In this document: positions 27,209 through 36,376 of the stretch, one piece after another
Layout: every line of letters begins with the position of its first letter
Position numbering within the stretch: position 1 is the stretch's first letter
DNA from: Gluconacetobacter tumulisoli
GTDB lineage: Bacteria; Pseudomonadota; Alphaproteobacteria; Acetobacterales; Acetobacteraceae
Assembly (NCBI RefSeq): GCF_014174155.1
Contig: NZ_JABEQM010000018.1
Coordinates: 1-60,019, forward strand
Length of the DNA stretch: 60,019 bases
Direction of reading: 5' to 3'
Position numbers and translations under genes: made by a program
Notes under the pieces: generated by a model
What the model was told of the DNA's origin: nothing
Databases searched by the model: none
Seen by the model: only the letters and a program-made list of their open reading frames with translations

Positions 27209-27706
27209 TTACTGCTGGCTGCCGCCCGGGCCGCCCATGGCCTGCGCCAGGGCCTGGACTGCCTGCGGGTTATTGCGGATCAGCGCCACGTTTGCAGGAT
27301 TCGGTTGCGGCGCATGCGCCTCGGCCGGCGGGGGCTGCTGGATCAGCGCCTCGGTCAGGCCGAAGGTGGTGATGCCCAACACGAACTCCCGCGGGGTAAA
27401 GCCGTGGGCGGACAGGATCGGGGACAGGCCGGGGACGGACGCGGTGCGGTCGATCGTCTGGGCCAGCGACAGGTTCGGCGCATTCGGCGGCGCGATTCGG
27501 GCGGCCTGGATAGCGCGGATCGTGGCGGTCATGCGGGGCAGGAAATCGGCGGGCAACGGATATTGTGCCGCCTCCTGCATGTCGCGCTGGAACGTTGCCT
27601 GATCCACGCCGGGGGGCAGGCCGCCCTGCTGCTGCGCCAGGGCCGGCGCGGCGGGCAGAATGGCGACGGCGAGGGCCGTCGCCAGGAGGGAGATGCGCAT
27701 TTTCAT
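27209..27706 (-). CDS. Small exported protein of unknown function
   Basis: The product is 165 aa. It begins MKMRISLLATALAVAILPAAPALAQ, a clear Sec signal peptide with an ALA cleavage site. The mature part is Q-, P- and A-rich with no cysteine and ends QALAQAMGGPGGSQQ. No family is recognised. A central stretch (HGFTPREFVLGITTFGLTEALIQ) is predicted to be helical and resembles periplasmic helical proteins. The start codon overlaps the stop of the aminopeptidase gene upstream by 4 nt (27703-27706), so the two are probably translated together. Confidence 0.7.
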   Translation of the reverse strand: MKMRISLLATALAVAILPAAPALAQQQGGLPPGVDQATFQRDMQEAAQYPLPADFLPRMTATIRAIQAARIAPPNAPNLSLAQTIDRTASVPGLSPILSAHGFTPREFVLGITTFGLTEALIQQPPPAEAHAPQPNPANVALIRNNPQAVQALAQAMGGPGGSQQ

Positions 27707-28950
27707 ACCGGATTGGCCCATTCGCCATGTCTCATCAGGGGTTCGCGACCGCCATCCTGGGTGATGGCGTCGACATTGATTTCGGCCGAACCGATCATCC
27801 AGTCGATATGGATGAAGCTGCTGTTGGCGCCCCGGGCCACGATCTGCTCGGGCGTCTGGCCGTCGGTATCGAGCATGCATTTGGTATAGGCCTGGCCCAG
27901 CGCAATGTGGCTGGACGCGTTTTCGTCGAATAGCGTGTTGCGGAACAGGATTCCGCTCCGCGAGATCGGCGAGGAATGGGGCACCAGGGCGACTTCGCCC
28001 AGGCGGCTCGCCCCTTCGTCGGTCGCCAGGATCCGCTCCAGCACCGGCAGGCCCCGGGTCGCGTGCGTCTCCACGATCCGGCCGCCTTCGAAGCGTACTT
28101 CGATCCCGTCGATCAGCGTTCCCTGGTGGAACAGCGGCTTGGTGGCGCGCACATGGCCTTCGACACGCAGGGCGTGCGGCGTGGTGAAGACTTCCTCGGT
28201 CGGGATGTTGGGGTTGCACACGATGCCGTTGCGTGCGGGTTCCGATCCGCCGGCCCAGGCGTGGCCGTCGGCCAGGCCCACGGTCAGGTCGGTGCCGGGG
28301 CCGGTGAAATGCAGGGCGGCGAACCGGCGTTCGTTCAGCCAGTCGGCGCGGCGGTGCAGTGTCGTGTTATGTTCGGTCCATGCCGCCACCGGGTCGTCCA
28401 CCGTCACGCGCGACGCCAGGAAGATCGCGTCCCACAGTCGGGCCAGGGCCACGTCCGGCGCATCGTCGGGGAAGACCTGCGCGGCCCAGGCCGGCGTTGC
28501 GCAGGCGACGATGTTCCAGTTGATGGCGAAATTGGTGATCAGTTCCATCGCCGGGCGCCCGGCCAGCGAACTGGCCTTGTTGGCGCGGGCGACGCGGTCC
28601 GGGTCCTCGTTGCTCAGCAGGACCGGGTTGCCGCCGGTAATGGCCATCCGCGCGGCGCCGTCGCGATAGGCATTGGCCATGCCGCCCTGCAGCCAGCCCG
28701 CCGCGACGTCGAAAGCGGCATCCGGCGCGTGGTGAAAGCGCGCCAGCGTCATCTCGTCGTCCGAAAAGAACGGCGTGACCAGCGATGCCCTGGCCCGATA
28801 GGCATGTTCGGTGATCCGGCGGACAAGCGGCACCGCGTCGAGCGGCGCGGTGATCAGCAATTGCTGGCCCGGTGCGATATTCAGCCCGATCCGGACCGCC
28901 ACCTCGCCCAAACGGTCCAGCAGCCGGTCATGGGATGATGAGGAAGTCAT
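27703..28950 (-). CDS. M29-family aminopeptidase
   Basis: The product is 415 aa from ATG 28950 (CAGGATGACAGG lies upstream). It is the AmpS/PepS type of metallo-aminopeptidase (peptidase family M29), cytosolic and metal-dependent. Visible blocks are the N-terminal ADV-like domain (NIAPGQQLLITAPLDAVPLVRRI), TDLTVGLADGHAWAGG, NIPTEEVFTTPHALRVEGHV with a metal-ligand Glu, GEVALVPHSSPI, NTLFDENASSHIALGQAY with the HxALG motif, and SFIHIDWMIGS. The length fits the family (about 410). The frame continues to 29343 without similarity. It is followed by the small exported protein with a 4-nt overlap. Confidence 0.9.
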   Translation of the reverse strand: MTSSSSHDRLLDRLGEVAVRIGLNIAPGQQLLITAPLDAVPLVRRITEHAYRARASLVTPFFSDDEMTLARFHHAPDAAFDVAAGWLQGGMANAYRDGAARMAITGGNPVLLSNEDPDRVARANKASSLAGRPAMELITNFAINWNIVACATPAWAAQVFPDDAPDVALARLWDAIFLASRVTVDDPVAAWTEHNTTLHRRADWLNERRFAALHFTGPGTDLTVGLADGHAWAGGSEPARNGIVCNPNIPTEEVFTTPHALRVEGHVRATKPLFHQGTLIDGIEVRFEGGRIVETHATRGLPVLERILATDEGASRLGEVALVPHSSPISRSGILFRNTLFDENASSHIALGQAYTKCMLDTDGQTPEQIVARGANSSFIHIDWMIGSAEINVDAITQDGGREPLMRHGEWANPV

Positions 28951-29046
28951 GAACCTGTCATCCTGTAATTCCTGATGTTTCCAGCGTAGCGTGATCGCTT
29001 CCGCCGGGCTAGGCAACACCCCGGCATCGGCAGGCAGGACGGGGGT

Positions 29047-29424
29047 ATGGCGCGGATGCATGGCCGAAGCATGGCGGATGTCGCGGGGGCGGAAGGCGAC
29101 GGCGTTCGGTTGTGCGGGATCGCGGCCGTTCGCGAACGGCCGGTTCGCGTCGTGATCGGCGGACAGGCGCTGGTGGTCTGGATGACATCCGACGGGGGGC
29201 CGCGCGTGTTCGCGGATCGCTGCCCGCATCGTGATGCCCGCCTGTCCGCCGGGTATGTCGCGGACGGACGGCTGGTCTGTCCCTTCCATCTGTGGGCATT
29301 CGATGAAGCGGGCCGGGCCGTGGGGCCCGATGGGGCGACCCACCCGACATGCATTGTCAGGCGATTCGACGCCCGTCTGCGCGACGGCGGGGTCTGGATC
29401 GATGCCGTAACCGAAAGGGAATGA
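29047..29424 (+). CDS. Small Rieske [2Fe-2S] protein
   Basis: The product is 125 aa, a single Rieske domain. Both cluster motifs are present: CPHRD (C-x-H) and CPFHLW (C-x-x-H), 16 residues apart. There is no signal peptide or membrane anchor, so it is a soluble ferredoxin-like electron carrier of the NirD/dioxygenase-ferredoxin type. No partner oxygenase or reductase is next to it, so its redox partner is unknown. Other in-frame ATGs follow shortly after 29047. It is convergent with the DUF4186 gene, only 9 bp apart. Confidence 0.82.
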   Translation: MARMHGRSMADVAGAEGDGVRLCGIAAVRERPVRVVIGGQALVVWMTSDGGPRVFADRCPHRDARLSAGYVADGRLVCPFHLWAFDEAGRAVGPDGATHPTCIVRRFDARLRDGGVWIDAVTERE

Positions 29425-29433
29425 CGCGAGGGC

Positions 29434-29823
29434 CTACCGGTCCTGTTCGCGGTCCAGCCAGCTTCGGATCACCGTCAGGACATAGGCCTGCTCGACCGGT
29501 GCCAGCGCGCGGCCCTTCGGCAGGCGATGCCATTTTTCCAGGCACGACCGGCAGCAGGTTGCAGTCGCATGCTGCGCCACGAAGACGGGATGGCCCCGCC
29601 ATGGGGTCTGCCGTCCGTCGCGGGCCGGATGGGCCGGGGCCAGGCGTCCGGCGATGAAATCGGCGGCATGGGACATCACCCTGGCGATGCCCTTCGCGTC
29701 GAGATAGGCGCGGTCGCGTGCGTCCAGGTGAAAGCGCGCCCGGAAGGCCGAGCGGCCGAGCTGCGCCCATAGCGCATCGGGAACGGGCGGAGGCGGGGCA
29801 GGCGGCGGTGCGTTTGTGGTCAT
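29434..29823 (-). CDS. DUF4186 family protein
   Basis: The product is 129 aa. After a proline-rich start it carries the whole family signature: FRARFHLDARDRAYLDAKG, HAADFIAGRLAPAHPA, RGHPVFVAQHATATCCRSC and LEKWHRLPKGRAL. The conserved CCxxC and His residues suggest metal binding. The function is unknown; it is likely cytosolic. It lies 25 bp upstream of the tyrS 3' end on the same strand. Confidence 0.85.
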   Translation of the reverse strand: MTTNAPPPAPPPPVPDALWAQLGRSAFRARFHLDARDRAYLDAKGIARVMSHAADFIAGRLAPAHPARDGRQTPWRGHPVFVAQHATATCCRSCLEKWHRLPKGRALAPVEQAYVLTVIRSWLDREQDR

Positions 29824-29848
29824 TGCCCCCTCCTGCGCCTCGTCCAGC

Positions 29849-31093
29849 CTATTCCGGGCGTACCAGCAAATGGTGCTTGCGGCCCGACGACAGCTTGATC
29901 GCGCCGTCCGTCAGGTCGACGGTCGAGATCACGGCGCCTTCGTCACGGACCGGGACGTCGTTGATCCGTGCGCCGCCGCCACGGATCAGGCGCCGGGCCT
30001 CGCCATTGCTGGCCGCCATCCCGCTGTCGACGAACAGGCGGAAAGCCGGGATCCCGGCCTCGAGCAAGGCGGCGGGGATCGGGCGGGTCGGCAGGTCGGC
30101 CGGCGCCGCGCCTTCCTCGAAGGTGCGGCGGGCGGCTTCCGCGGCGGCCTCGGCGGCGGCGCGGCCGTGGCACAGGGCCGTGGCCTCGGTCGCGAGGATC
30201 TTCTTGGCCTCGTTGATCTCGGCGTCCCGCAGGGCGGCGAGGCGGTCGCATTCCGCCAACGGCAGGTCGGTGAACAGGCGCAGGAAGCGGCCGACATCCG
30301 CGTCCTCGGTGTTGCGCCAGAACTGCCAGTATTCGAATACCGGCAGCTTGTCCGCCGACAGCCAGACCGCCCCGCGCGCGGACTTACCCATCTTGGCGCC
30401 CGAGGCGGTGGTCAGCAGCGGTGTCGTCAGGCCGAAGACCTGCTTCTGGTCGGTGCGGCGGACCAGGTCGATGCCCGACACGATGTTGCCCCACTGGTCG
30501 GACCCGCCCATCTGCAGGGTCACGCCCAGGGACCGGTTCAGTTCGCGAAAATCGTAGGATTGCAGGATGGAATAGTTGAATTCCAGGAAGGTCAGCCCCT
30601 GTTCGCGCTCCAGCCGCGAGCGGACGGAATCGAAGGACAGCATCCGGTTGACCGAAAAATGCACGCCCACGTCGCGAAGCAGGTCGATATAGGACAGCCG
30701 GTCCAGCCAGTCCGCGTTGTTCGCCAGAACCGCCCCGGTGCTGTCATCCGCAAAGGACAGGTACTGGCGCAGGCTGCCCTCGATGCCGCGCAGGTTGGCC
30801 GCGATGGTGTCGCCGGTCATCAGCATGCGGGCTTCCTCGCGGAACGAGGGGTCGCCGATCCGCGCGGTGCCGCCGCCCAGCAGTGCCACCGGCCGGTGGC
30901 CGTGCTTCTGCAGCAGGCGCAGCATCATGATCTGGATCAGGCTGCCGACATGCAGGCTGTCGGCCGTGGGGTCGAAGCCGATATAGCCCGCTACCGGTCC
31001 GGCCTGCATGGCGGCGTCCAGGGCCTCCATGTCCGTGCACTGGAAGATGAAGCCGCGCGCTTCGGCTTCCCGGAGGAATTCGCTCTGGGGCAT
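29849..31093 (-). CDS. tyrS: Tyrosyl-tRNA synthetase
   Basis: The product is 414 aa, class I synthetase. [17 protein letters not shown] contains the HIGH-type signature (HVGS), [14 protein letters not shown] forms the tyrosine/ATP pocket, and the KMSKS loop reads [15 protein letters not shown]-terminal S4 RNA-binding domain ([22 protein letters not shown]) is present. The length is normal. The 177-bp gap to the hydrolase gene behind it shows no leader RNA that I recognise. Confidence 0.96.
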   Translation of the reverse strand: MPQSEFLREAEARGFIFQCTDMEALDAAMQAGPVAGYIGFDPTADSLHVGSLIQIMMLRLLQKHGHRPVALLGGGTARIGDPSFREEARMLMTGDTIAANLRGIEGSLRQYLSFADDSTGAVLANNADWLDRLSYIDLLRDVGVHFSVNRMLSFDSVRSRLEREQGLTFLEFNYSILQSYDFRELNRSLGVTLQMGGSDQWGNIVSGIDLVRRTDQKQVFGLTTPLLTTASGAKMGKSARGAVWLSADKLPVFEYWQFWRNTEDADVGRFLRLFTDLPLAECDRLAALRDAEINEAKKILATEATALCHGRAAAEAAAEAARRTFEEGAAPADLPTRPIPAALLEAGIPAFRLFVDSGMAASNGEARRLIRGGGARINDVPVRDEGAVISTVDLTDGAIKLSSGRKHHLLVRPE

Positions 31094-31270
31094 GATCGGT
31101 CACTCTGGTTTCGTATCGGGCCGGCCGGGGCCGGAACGGGTCGCGCCATGCACTAGCACGCCCGTCCCGCGACATGAACCCGGCAAGGACGCCGGCATCG
31201 GCCCGGCTGGTAGTACGAAACACCGAGGAATTGCCGCCGAACGGGAATTTCACCCGTTCGGCCGGCCGTG

Positions 31271-31936
31271 TCAGTCCGCGGCCAGGGCCAGCGCGCCGCG
31301 CGTCATGACGGTACCGACATGATCTTCCAGCGCGTCGGCCACCTGGTCGGCATGGTTGGCGAAGACATGGTCGGCGCCGGCAAAGACGCGATAATCGACG
31401 GCCACGCCCTTCTGGGTGTTCAGCTTGTCGACCAGCTTGCGGATCGCGGGTTCCGGAACCAGCTCGTCGGCCTCGCCCGCGATCATCAGGCCGCCGCAGG
31501 GGCAGGGCGCGAGGAAGCCGAAATCGTAATGATTCGCCGGCGGGGCCACGCTGATCCAGCCGGTGATTTCCGGCCGGCGCATCAGCAGCTGCATGCCGAC
31601 GAACGCACCGAACGAATAGCCCGCGATCCACAGACCCTCGGCGTTCGGATTGACCATCTGCATCCAGTCCAGCGCCGCCGCGGCGTCGGAAATTTCGCCG
31701 ATGCCGCCGTCATAGCGACCCTGCGACCGGCCGACCCCACGCGAATTATAACGCATGACCGAGAAACCCATCTTCTCGAACGAGCGATACATCGCATAGG
31801 TGATGCGGTTGTTCATCGTGCCGCCATGCAGCGGATGGGGGTGGAGAACGAGGGCGAGCGGCGCATTGGGCTCGCTCGAATGGTGATAACGTCCCTCCAG
31901 GCGGCCGTCAGGGCCGGCGAACATGACCTCAGGCAT
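31271..31936 (-). CDS. Alpha/beta hydrolase
   Basis: The product is 221 aa. It has the small alpha/beta-hydrolase layout of the family often annotated as dienelactone hydrolase-like: VLHPHPLHGGTMNN (oxyanion-hole region), FSVMRYNSRGVGRSQG, the nucleophile elbow GYSFGA and late acidic and His residues (AGEADELVP, GADHVFANH). It has no signal peptide. The substrate is unknown. A strong terminator pointing the same way stands just upstream of its promoter region (32037-32082). Confidence 0.85.
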   Translation of the reverse strand: MPEVMFAGPDGRLEGRYHHSSEPNAPLALVLHPHPLHGGTMNNRITYAMYRSFEKMGFSVMRYNSRGVGRSQGRYDGGIGEISDAAAALDWMQMVNPNAEGLWIAGYSFGAFVGMQLLMRRPEITGWISVAPPANHYDFGFLAPCPCGGLMIAGEADELVPEPAIRKLVDKLNTQKGVAVDYRVFAGADHVFANHADQVADALEDHVGTVMTRGALALAAD

Positions 31937-32036
31937 TCGTATCCCGCGATGTGTCTCTCCGCGCCCATGGGCATGGCGGTGGAGTTGTTACTGTTACGGC
32001 CTGCGGATGACGATGCCCCGTCATCTGTCGGCGAAG

Positions 32037-32082
32037 AAAAAAGCCCCGTCGGGCGCCTCCGGGCCGGGAGGCGCGATCGGGC
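32037..32082 (-). terminator. Rho-independent terminator on the minus strand
   Basis: On the minus strand GCGCCTCC and GGAGGCGC form an 8-bp GC stem with a 6-nt loop, flanked by an outer GCCC/GGGC pairing and followed by GGGGC and six T (32042-32037). No annotated gene ends here; the next gene to the right is on the plus strand. Confidence 0.65.
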
Positions 32083-32424
32083 AGCCGCTTCATGTCAAAC
32101 CTGGTCATTTCGGCACCGCTGGCCCGTTGGGGCCTGGAGTGCCTTCGAAATCGTTTTTTTATTATTGTGAGGCAAGCCGCGCACCATTCAAAATGCTGGT
32201 TTGTCGGGCGTGGGATGCGTTCCTGTCAGTCATTCGGGAGGCCGGACGGGCGGGCTCGCGCGGGCCGGTTGACTTCCAGCATGACATGGCCATAGTCCAC
32301 TATCCCTTTTTCAGCCCTCCGATCGGTTCCGCCGTCGGCTTCGCGTCGGGCGGAATGGCGCGTGCAGCCATGAAAACATGTGCTTGTCCGGGAACCGGGC
32401 AGGTGCCGACCGGCCGGACAGGTG

Positions 32425-32452
32425 AGTGTATATAGCGATCCGGAATCGCCAA
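32425..32452 (-). promoter_or_regulatory. Promoter-like pair on the minus strand
   Basis: TTGGCG (32452-32447), a 16-nt spacer and TACACT (32430-32425) lie on the minus strand, facing the orphan terminator about 340 nt further on. Confidence 0.35.
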
Positions 32453-32539
32453 TTGCCAGATAAATCGTGTCGGTCGACGATGGGCGGCATGGCGCGGGCA
32501 AGGGCCGACCGTCCAGAGCAGGAGGGGGTAAACGCAAGG

Positions 32540-33709
32540 ATGCGTGGCATGGACGACGATTTTTCCTATTTCGACGCCAATGCGTCCGAACCGGTGCGCG
32601 CGTCGGCCCTGGCGGCGATGGCCGACGTGGCGGCAGTCGTGGGCAATCCGTCGTCGGTCCATCGCGCGGGACGGCGGGCGCGTGCGATTCTGGAATCGGC
32701 GCGGGAGGAGGTGGCCGCCGCGTTCGGTGGACGGGCGGAAAACTGCATCTTCACTTCCGGCGGGACCGAGGCCAACGTCCTGGCGATCGCGGGCCTGGGG
32801 GGCGGCCGGCGCCTGCTGGCCGGCGCGACCGAACATGACGCGGTGCGCGCCGCCGTGCCGGCCGGCGCGGTCATTCCGGTGGATGGGAACGGCGTCGCCC
32901 GCCTGGACGTGCTGGACCGCCTGTTGGCCGAGGACGGTGGCGGGCGTCCCGCGCTGGTCTGCCTGATGCTGGCGAATAACGAGGTCGGGACGATCCAGCC
33001 GGTGGCGGAGGCGGCGCGGGTCTGCCGGGCGCGCGGGGCGTTGCTGCATGTCGACGCGGTGCAGGCCGCGGGCCGGATTCCGGTGGATCTGGCCGCGCTG
33101 GGGGCGGACAGCATCGCGATTTCGGGGCACAAGTTCGGCGGCCCGAAAGGGGCGGGGGCCTTGTTGCTCTCCGGGGATGTCGTCCGGACCCTGCCCCCCA
33201 TGATGGCCGGCGGCGGGCAGGAGCAGGGGCGGCGCGGCGGCACGCCGGCGCTGCCCGCGATCGCGGCGATGGCGGCGGCGGCGGCCGAGGCCGTGCGGGA
33301 CATGACGGCCGGGGACGGCGTTCCGGCGCGGTGGCGCGACGCGATCGACGATGCCGCGCGGGCGGGTGGGGCCATTGTTTGCGGGGGCGGCGGGCCGCGC
33401 CTGCCCAATACCACCATGCTGGCGCTGCCTGGACGGCGGGCGGAAACGCAATTGATCGCGCTGGATCTTGCAGGGTTCTGCGTATCGGCGGGATCGGCCT
33501 GTTCGTCCGGAAAGGTCGCGCGGTCCCACGTGCTGGCGGCAATGGGGCTGGGCGCGCTGGCCGGCGAGGCGATTCGCGTCTCGCTGCCCTGGACGACGCG
33601 CACCGAAGATGTGGCACGATTCATCGCCGCCTATGCCGCGATGGCGGCACGGTTGCCGGCCCGCGTCTCGGTGCCCGAGAATGTGGGGACGGAGGAGGTG
33701 CGGGCATGA
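32540..33709 (+). CDS. Cysteine desulfurase-like protein (first paralog)
   Basis: The product is about 389 aa, a PLP-dependent class V aminotransferase-fold protein. It contains YFDANASEPV, FTSGGTEANVLAI, LMLANNEVGTIQPV, LHVDAVQAAGRIPVDL and the PLP lysine in SGHKFGGPKGAGALL. The active-site Cys loop is SAGSACSSGKVARSHVLAAMG. It would take sulfur from L-cysteine as a persulfide. Its sequence is clearly different from the next gene's product, and the N-terminal 'ATTP' motif is ANASEP. ATG 32540 follows AGGAGGGGG at some distance; ATG 32549 is an alternative. Its stop overlaps the next start (ATGA), so it belongs to the same operon. Confidence 0.88.
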   Translation: MRGMDDDFSYFDANASEPVRASALAAMADVAAVVGNPSSVHRAGRRARAILESAREEVAAAFGGRAENCIFTSGGTEANVLAIAGLGGGRRLLAGATEHDAVRAAVPAGAVIPVDGNGVARLDVLDRLLAEDGGGRPALVCLMLANNEVGTIQPVAEAARVCRARGALLHVDAVQAAGRIPVDLAALGADSIAISGHKFGGPKGAGALLLSGDVVRTLPPMMAGGGQEQGRRGGTPALPAIAAMAAAAAEAVRDMTAGDGVPARWRDAIDDAARAGGAIVCGGGGPRLPNTTMLALPGRRAETQLIALDLAGFCVSAGSACSSGKVARSHVLAAMGLGALAGEAIRVSLPWTTRTEDVARFIAAYAAMAARLPARVSVPENVGTEEVRA

Positions 33710-34941
33710 CGGCGGAACTCTATCTCGACTATCAATCCACGACGCCGTGCGATCCGGCGGTGGTCCAGGCGATGTTGCCCTGGTTCACCACCGAATTCGG
33801 CAACCCGCACAGTGCCGACCATGCGATGGGCCGGCGCGCGTGGGACGCGGTGGAGGTCGCACGCGCCGAGGTCGCGGCCCTGCTGGGGGCCGATGCGCGC
33901 GAGGTCGTGTTTACCTCGGGCGCGACCGAGGCCAACAATATCGCCATCAAGGGCGCGGTGCGCCATCTGGCGGCGCGGGGCGACACACGCCGGCGGGTCG
34001 TCACCGTGGCGACCGAGCATAAATGCGTGCTGGAGGCCGTGCGCGACCTGGCGGCGGAAGGATTCGACCCCGTCATCCTACCGGTCGGCCCGGACGGACG
34101 GCTGGATCCCGAAACCCTGCGCGCGGCACTGGCGGTCCCGACCCTGCTGGTCAGCATCATGGCCGCCAATAACGAGACCGGCGTGCTGCACGACCTGGCG
34201 GCGCTGGCGCCGATCGTGCGGGCGGCCGGCGCGCTGCTGCACAGCGACATGGCGCAGGCGGCGGGCAAGACGGCGCTGGACGTGCGGGCGATGGATGTCG
34301 ACCTGGCGTCCGTGTCGGCGCACAAGCTGTACGGGCCCAAGGGCGTGGGTGCACTGTATGTGCGCCGGCGGCCGCGCGTCCGGCTGGCCCCGCTGTTCTC
34401 GGGCGGCGGGCAGGAACGCGGGGTCCGCTCCGGCACCTTGCCGACGCCGCTGCTGGTGGGGTTCGGCGAAGCCTGCCGCATCGCACGCACTGACCGGGTG
34501 GCGGAGGCGCGGCGGATGGGCGCCCTGCGCGACGGCCTGCTGGCGCGGTTGCAGGCGGCGATCCCGGGGATCGCGGTCAACGGGTCGATGGCGCATCGCC
34601 TGCCGGCCAACCTCAACCTGTGCCTGCCCGACGTGCGGGCGCTGGACGTGATCGCCCGGGCCGAGGGACTGTGCATCTCCACCGGATCGGCGTGCTCATC
34701 GGCCGAACTGGTGCCTTCCTACGTGCTGACGGCGATGGGGCTGGACGCGGATGCGGCGGCACGGAGCTTGCGTCTGGCCGTGGGACGCTATACCTCAGCC
34801 GCCGATATGGATCGTGCGGCCGCGATCCTGTGCCGGGCGGTGGAGGATGTCCGCGCGGCGGGACGGGAGCGCGCCGCCCAATCCGCCGATGACGGTTCCA
34901 CCCAAGACGATACGGCCAGGATAGCAGAATGCCGCACATGA
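33706..34941 (+). CDS. Cysteine desulfurase (IscS/NifS type, second paralog)
   Basis: The product is 411 aa. It matches the IscS group: [60 protein letters not shown], the PLP lysine in [40 protein letters not shown] and the Cys loop [21 protein letters not shown]. It supplies sulfur for Fe-S clusters and for tRNA thiolation. It starts with an ATGA overlap with the first paralog and its end overlaps the ferredoxin start by 13 bp, so the genes are tightly coupled. The final 25 residues are polar and less conserved. Confidence 0.92.
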   Translation: MTAELYLDYQSTTPCDPAVVQAMLPWFTTEFGNPHSADHAMGRRAWDAVEVARAEVAALLGADAREVVFTSGATEANNIAIKGAVRHLAARGDTRRRVVTVATEHKCVLEAVRDLAAEGFDPVILPVGPDGRLDPETLRAALAVPTLLVSIMAANNETGVLHDLAALAPIVRAAGALLHSDMAQAAGKTALDVRAMDVDLASVSAHKLYGPKGVGALYVRRRPRVRLAPLFSGGGQERGVRSGTLPTPLLVGFGEACRIARTDRVAEARRMGALRDGLLARLQAAIPGIAVNGSMAHRLPANLNLCLPDVRALDVIARAEGLCISTGSACSSAELVPSYVLTAMGLDADAAARSLRLAVGRYTSAADMDRAAAILCRAVEDVRAAGRERAAQSADDGSTQDDTARIAECRT

Positions 34942-35243
34942 TTTTCATCGAGAGCGACGGTACGCGCCGCGAGGTCGACGCCCCGCTGGGTCTTTCGGTC
35001 CTCGAGATCGCGCACAAGCACGGGGTCGATCTGGAAGGCGCGTGCGAGGGGTCGCTGGCCTGCGCGACCTGCCACGTAGTCGTCGATCCCGACTGGGCGC
35101 CGAAGCTGGCCGAACCGACCGAGGACGAGGAAGACATGCTGGACCTGGCCTTCGGGCTGGAGAAGACGTCGCGTCTCGGCTGCCAGATCGTCATGACCGA
35201 GGCGCTGGACGGGCTGGTCGTGCGCCTGCCGCGTACGGCCTGA
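34929..35243 (+). CDS. Adrenodoxin-type [2Fe-2S] ferredoxin
   Basis: The product is 104 aa. The cluster ligands are in [11 protein letters not shown] (C-x5-C-x2-C) plus a distal Cys in SRLGCQI, with the acidic [11 protein letters not shown] segment typical of the Fdx/adrenodoxin class that serves Fe-S assembly. It is cytosolic. The start overlaps the cysteine desulfurase end by 13 bp; mnmA follows after 24 bp. It is expected to deliver electrons for cluster building on the desulfurase products. Confidence 0.92.
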   Translation: MPHMIFIESDGTRREVDAPLGLSVLEIAHKHGVDLEGACEGSLACATCHVVVDPDWAPKLAEPTEDEEDMLDLAFGLEKTSRLGCQIVMTEALDGLVVRLPRTA

Positions 35244-35267
35244 GGAACAGGCGGAAGGACCCTGCCC

Positions 35268-36347
35268 ATGCGAATCATGGTCGCCATGTCCGGCGGCGTG
35301 GACAGCAGCGTCGTCGCGGCAAGGCTGGTGGCCGAGGGGCACGAGGTCTTCGGCGCGACGCTTCAGCTCTATGATTCGCGTGAAGGCGCGCGCAAGGGCG
35401 CGTGCTGCGCGGGGCGGGATATCCACGATGCCCGCCGCGTCGCCGACCGGCTGGGTATTCCCCATTACGTCATCGACGCCGAAAGCCGCTTCCGGCAGAG
35501 CGTGATCGAGACGTTTGCCGACGCCTATGCCGGGGGCGAAACACCCGTGCCCTGCGTCGCCTGCAACCAGGGTGTAAAATTCACCGATCTTCTGGGCATG
35601 GCGCGCGACCTGGGGGCGGATGCGATGGCCACCGGCCATTACGTGCGCCGCATCGAGGGGCCGGACGGCCCCGAACTGCATCGCCCCGTGGATGCGGAGC
35701 GCGACCAGTCCTGGTTCCTGTTCGCCACGACGCGGGCGCAGCTCGATTTCCTGCGCTTTCCGCTAGGCGATTTGTCGGACAAGGCTGCCGTGCGGGCCGA
35801 GGCCGAACGGTTCGGCCTGGCCGTTGCCGCCAAGCCCGACAGCCAGGACCTGTGCTTCGTTCCCGACGGATCCTATGCCGCCCTGGTCGAAAAACTGCGC
35901 CCCGACATGGCGGGCGGGGGCGAGATCGTGGATGCCGGCGGTCAGGTCGTAGGGCGGCATGACGGCGTCACGCGCTTTACGGTCGGGCAGAGCCGCCGCC
36001 TGGGATCGGCGGCGATGCGCGACGGCGCGCGGCAGATGGTGGTCGGCATCGAGCCCACGGCGCGGCGCGTGGTGATCGGCCCCCGGGCCGGCAGCGCGGT
36101 GCGGGACATGGTGCTGCGGGACATGAACTGGCTGATCGCGCCGCCCGAGGGCGATCTGCGCTGCAAGGTGCAGATCCGCGCGCGTGAGATCGCGCGCGAC
36201 GCGGTCGTGCGGCGGACGGCGGATGGTGCCACGGTGGTGCTGGACGAGGCCGCGATGCCGGCCCCCGGGCAGGCCTGCGTCCTGTATGACGGCAGCCGGG
36301 TCCTGGGCGGCGGGTTCATTCGACGGCGCGCGACGCAGGCGGCCTGA
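35268..36347 (+). CDS. mnmA: tRNA-specific 2-thiouridylase MnmA
   Basis: The product is 359 aa, the standard length. The PP-loop SGGVDSS (residues about 8-14) binds [41 protein letters not shown] with the first catalytic Cys, [27 protein letters not shown] and [13 protein letters not shown] with the second Cys follow. The enzyme thiolates U34 of tRNA-Lys, Glu and Gln using sulfur passed from a cysteine desulfurase. Its place directly behind the desulfurase and ferredoxin genes fits that sulfur route. Confidence 0.96.
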   Translation: MRIMVAMSGGVDSSVVAARLVAEGHEVFGATLQLYDSREGARKGACCAGRDIHDARRVADRLGIPHYVIDAESRFRQSVIETFADAYAGGETPVPCVACNQGVKFTDLLGMARDLGADAMATGHYVRRIEGPDGPELHRPVDAERDQSWFLFATTRAQLDFLRFPLGDLSDKAAVRAEAERFGLAVAAKPDSQDLCFVPDGSYAALVEKLRPDMAGGGEIVDAGGQVVGRHDGVTRFTVGQSRRLGSAAMRDGARQMVVGIEPTARRVVIGPRAGSAVRDMVLRDMNWLIAPPEGDLRCKVQIRAREIARDAVVRRTADGATVVLDEAAMPAPGQACVLYDGSRVLGGGFIRRRATQAA

Positions 36348-36376
36348 ACGGCCCGGCGCGGAAAATGGGGAACGAC

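Larger units (their letters stand above)
31937..32539. other. 603-bp divergent intergenic region with a minus-strand terminator
   Basis: This stretch separates the alpha/beta hydrolase gene (minus) from the first cysteine desulfurase gene (plus). No family protein was recognised in it. Its right part holds a promoter-like pair on the minus strand (32452-32425) and its left part a rho-independent terminator on the same strand (32082-32037), which together outline a transcript of about 380 nt. Minus-strand mini-frames exist (for example 23 codons at 32371-32300), but none has a convincing ribosome binding site. Confidence 0.5.

Noticed and set aside
32112-32160. Plus-strand hairpin followed by seven T as a terminator
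   Set aside because: About 10 nt separate the stem from the T-run and the stem has large internal loops; no plus-strand gene precedes it.
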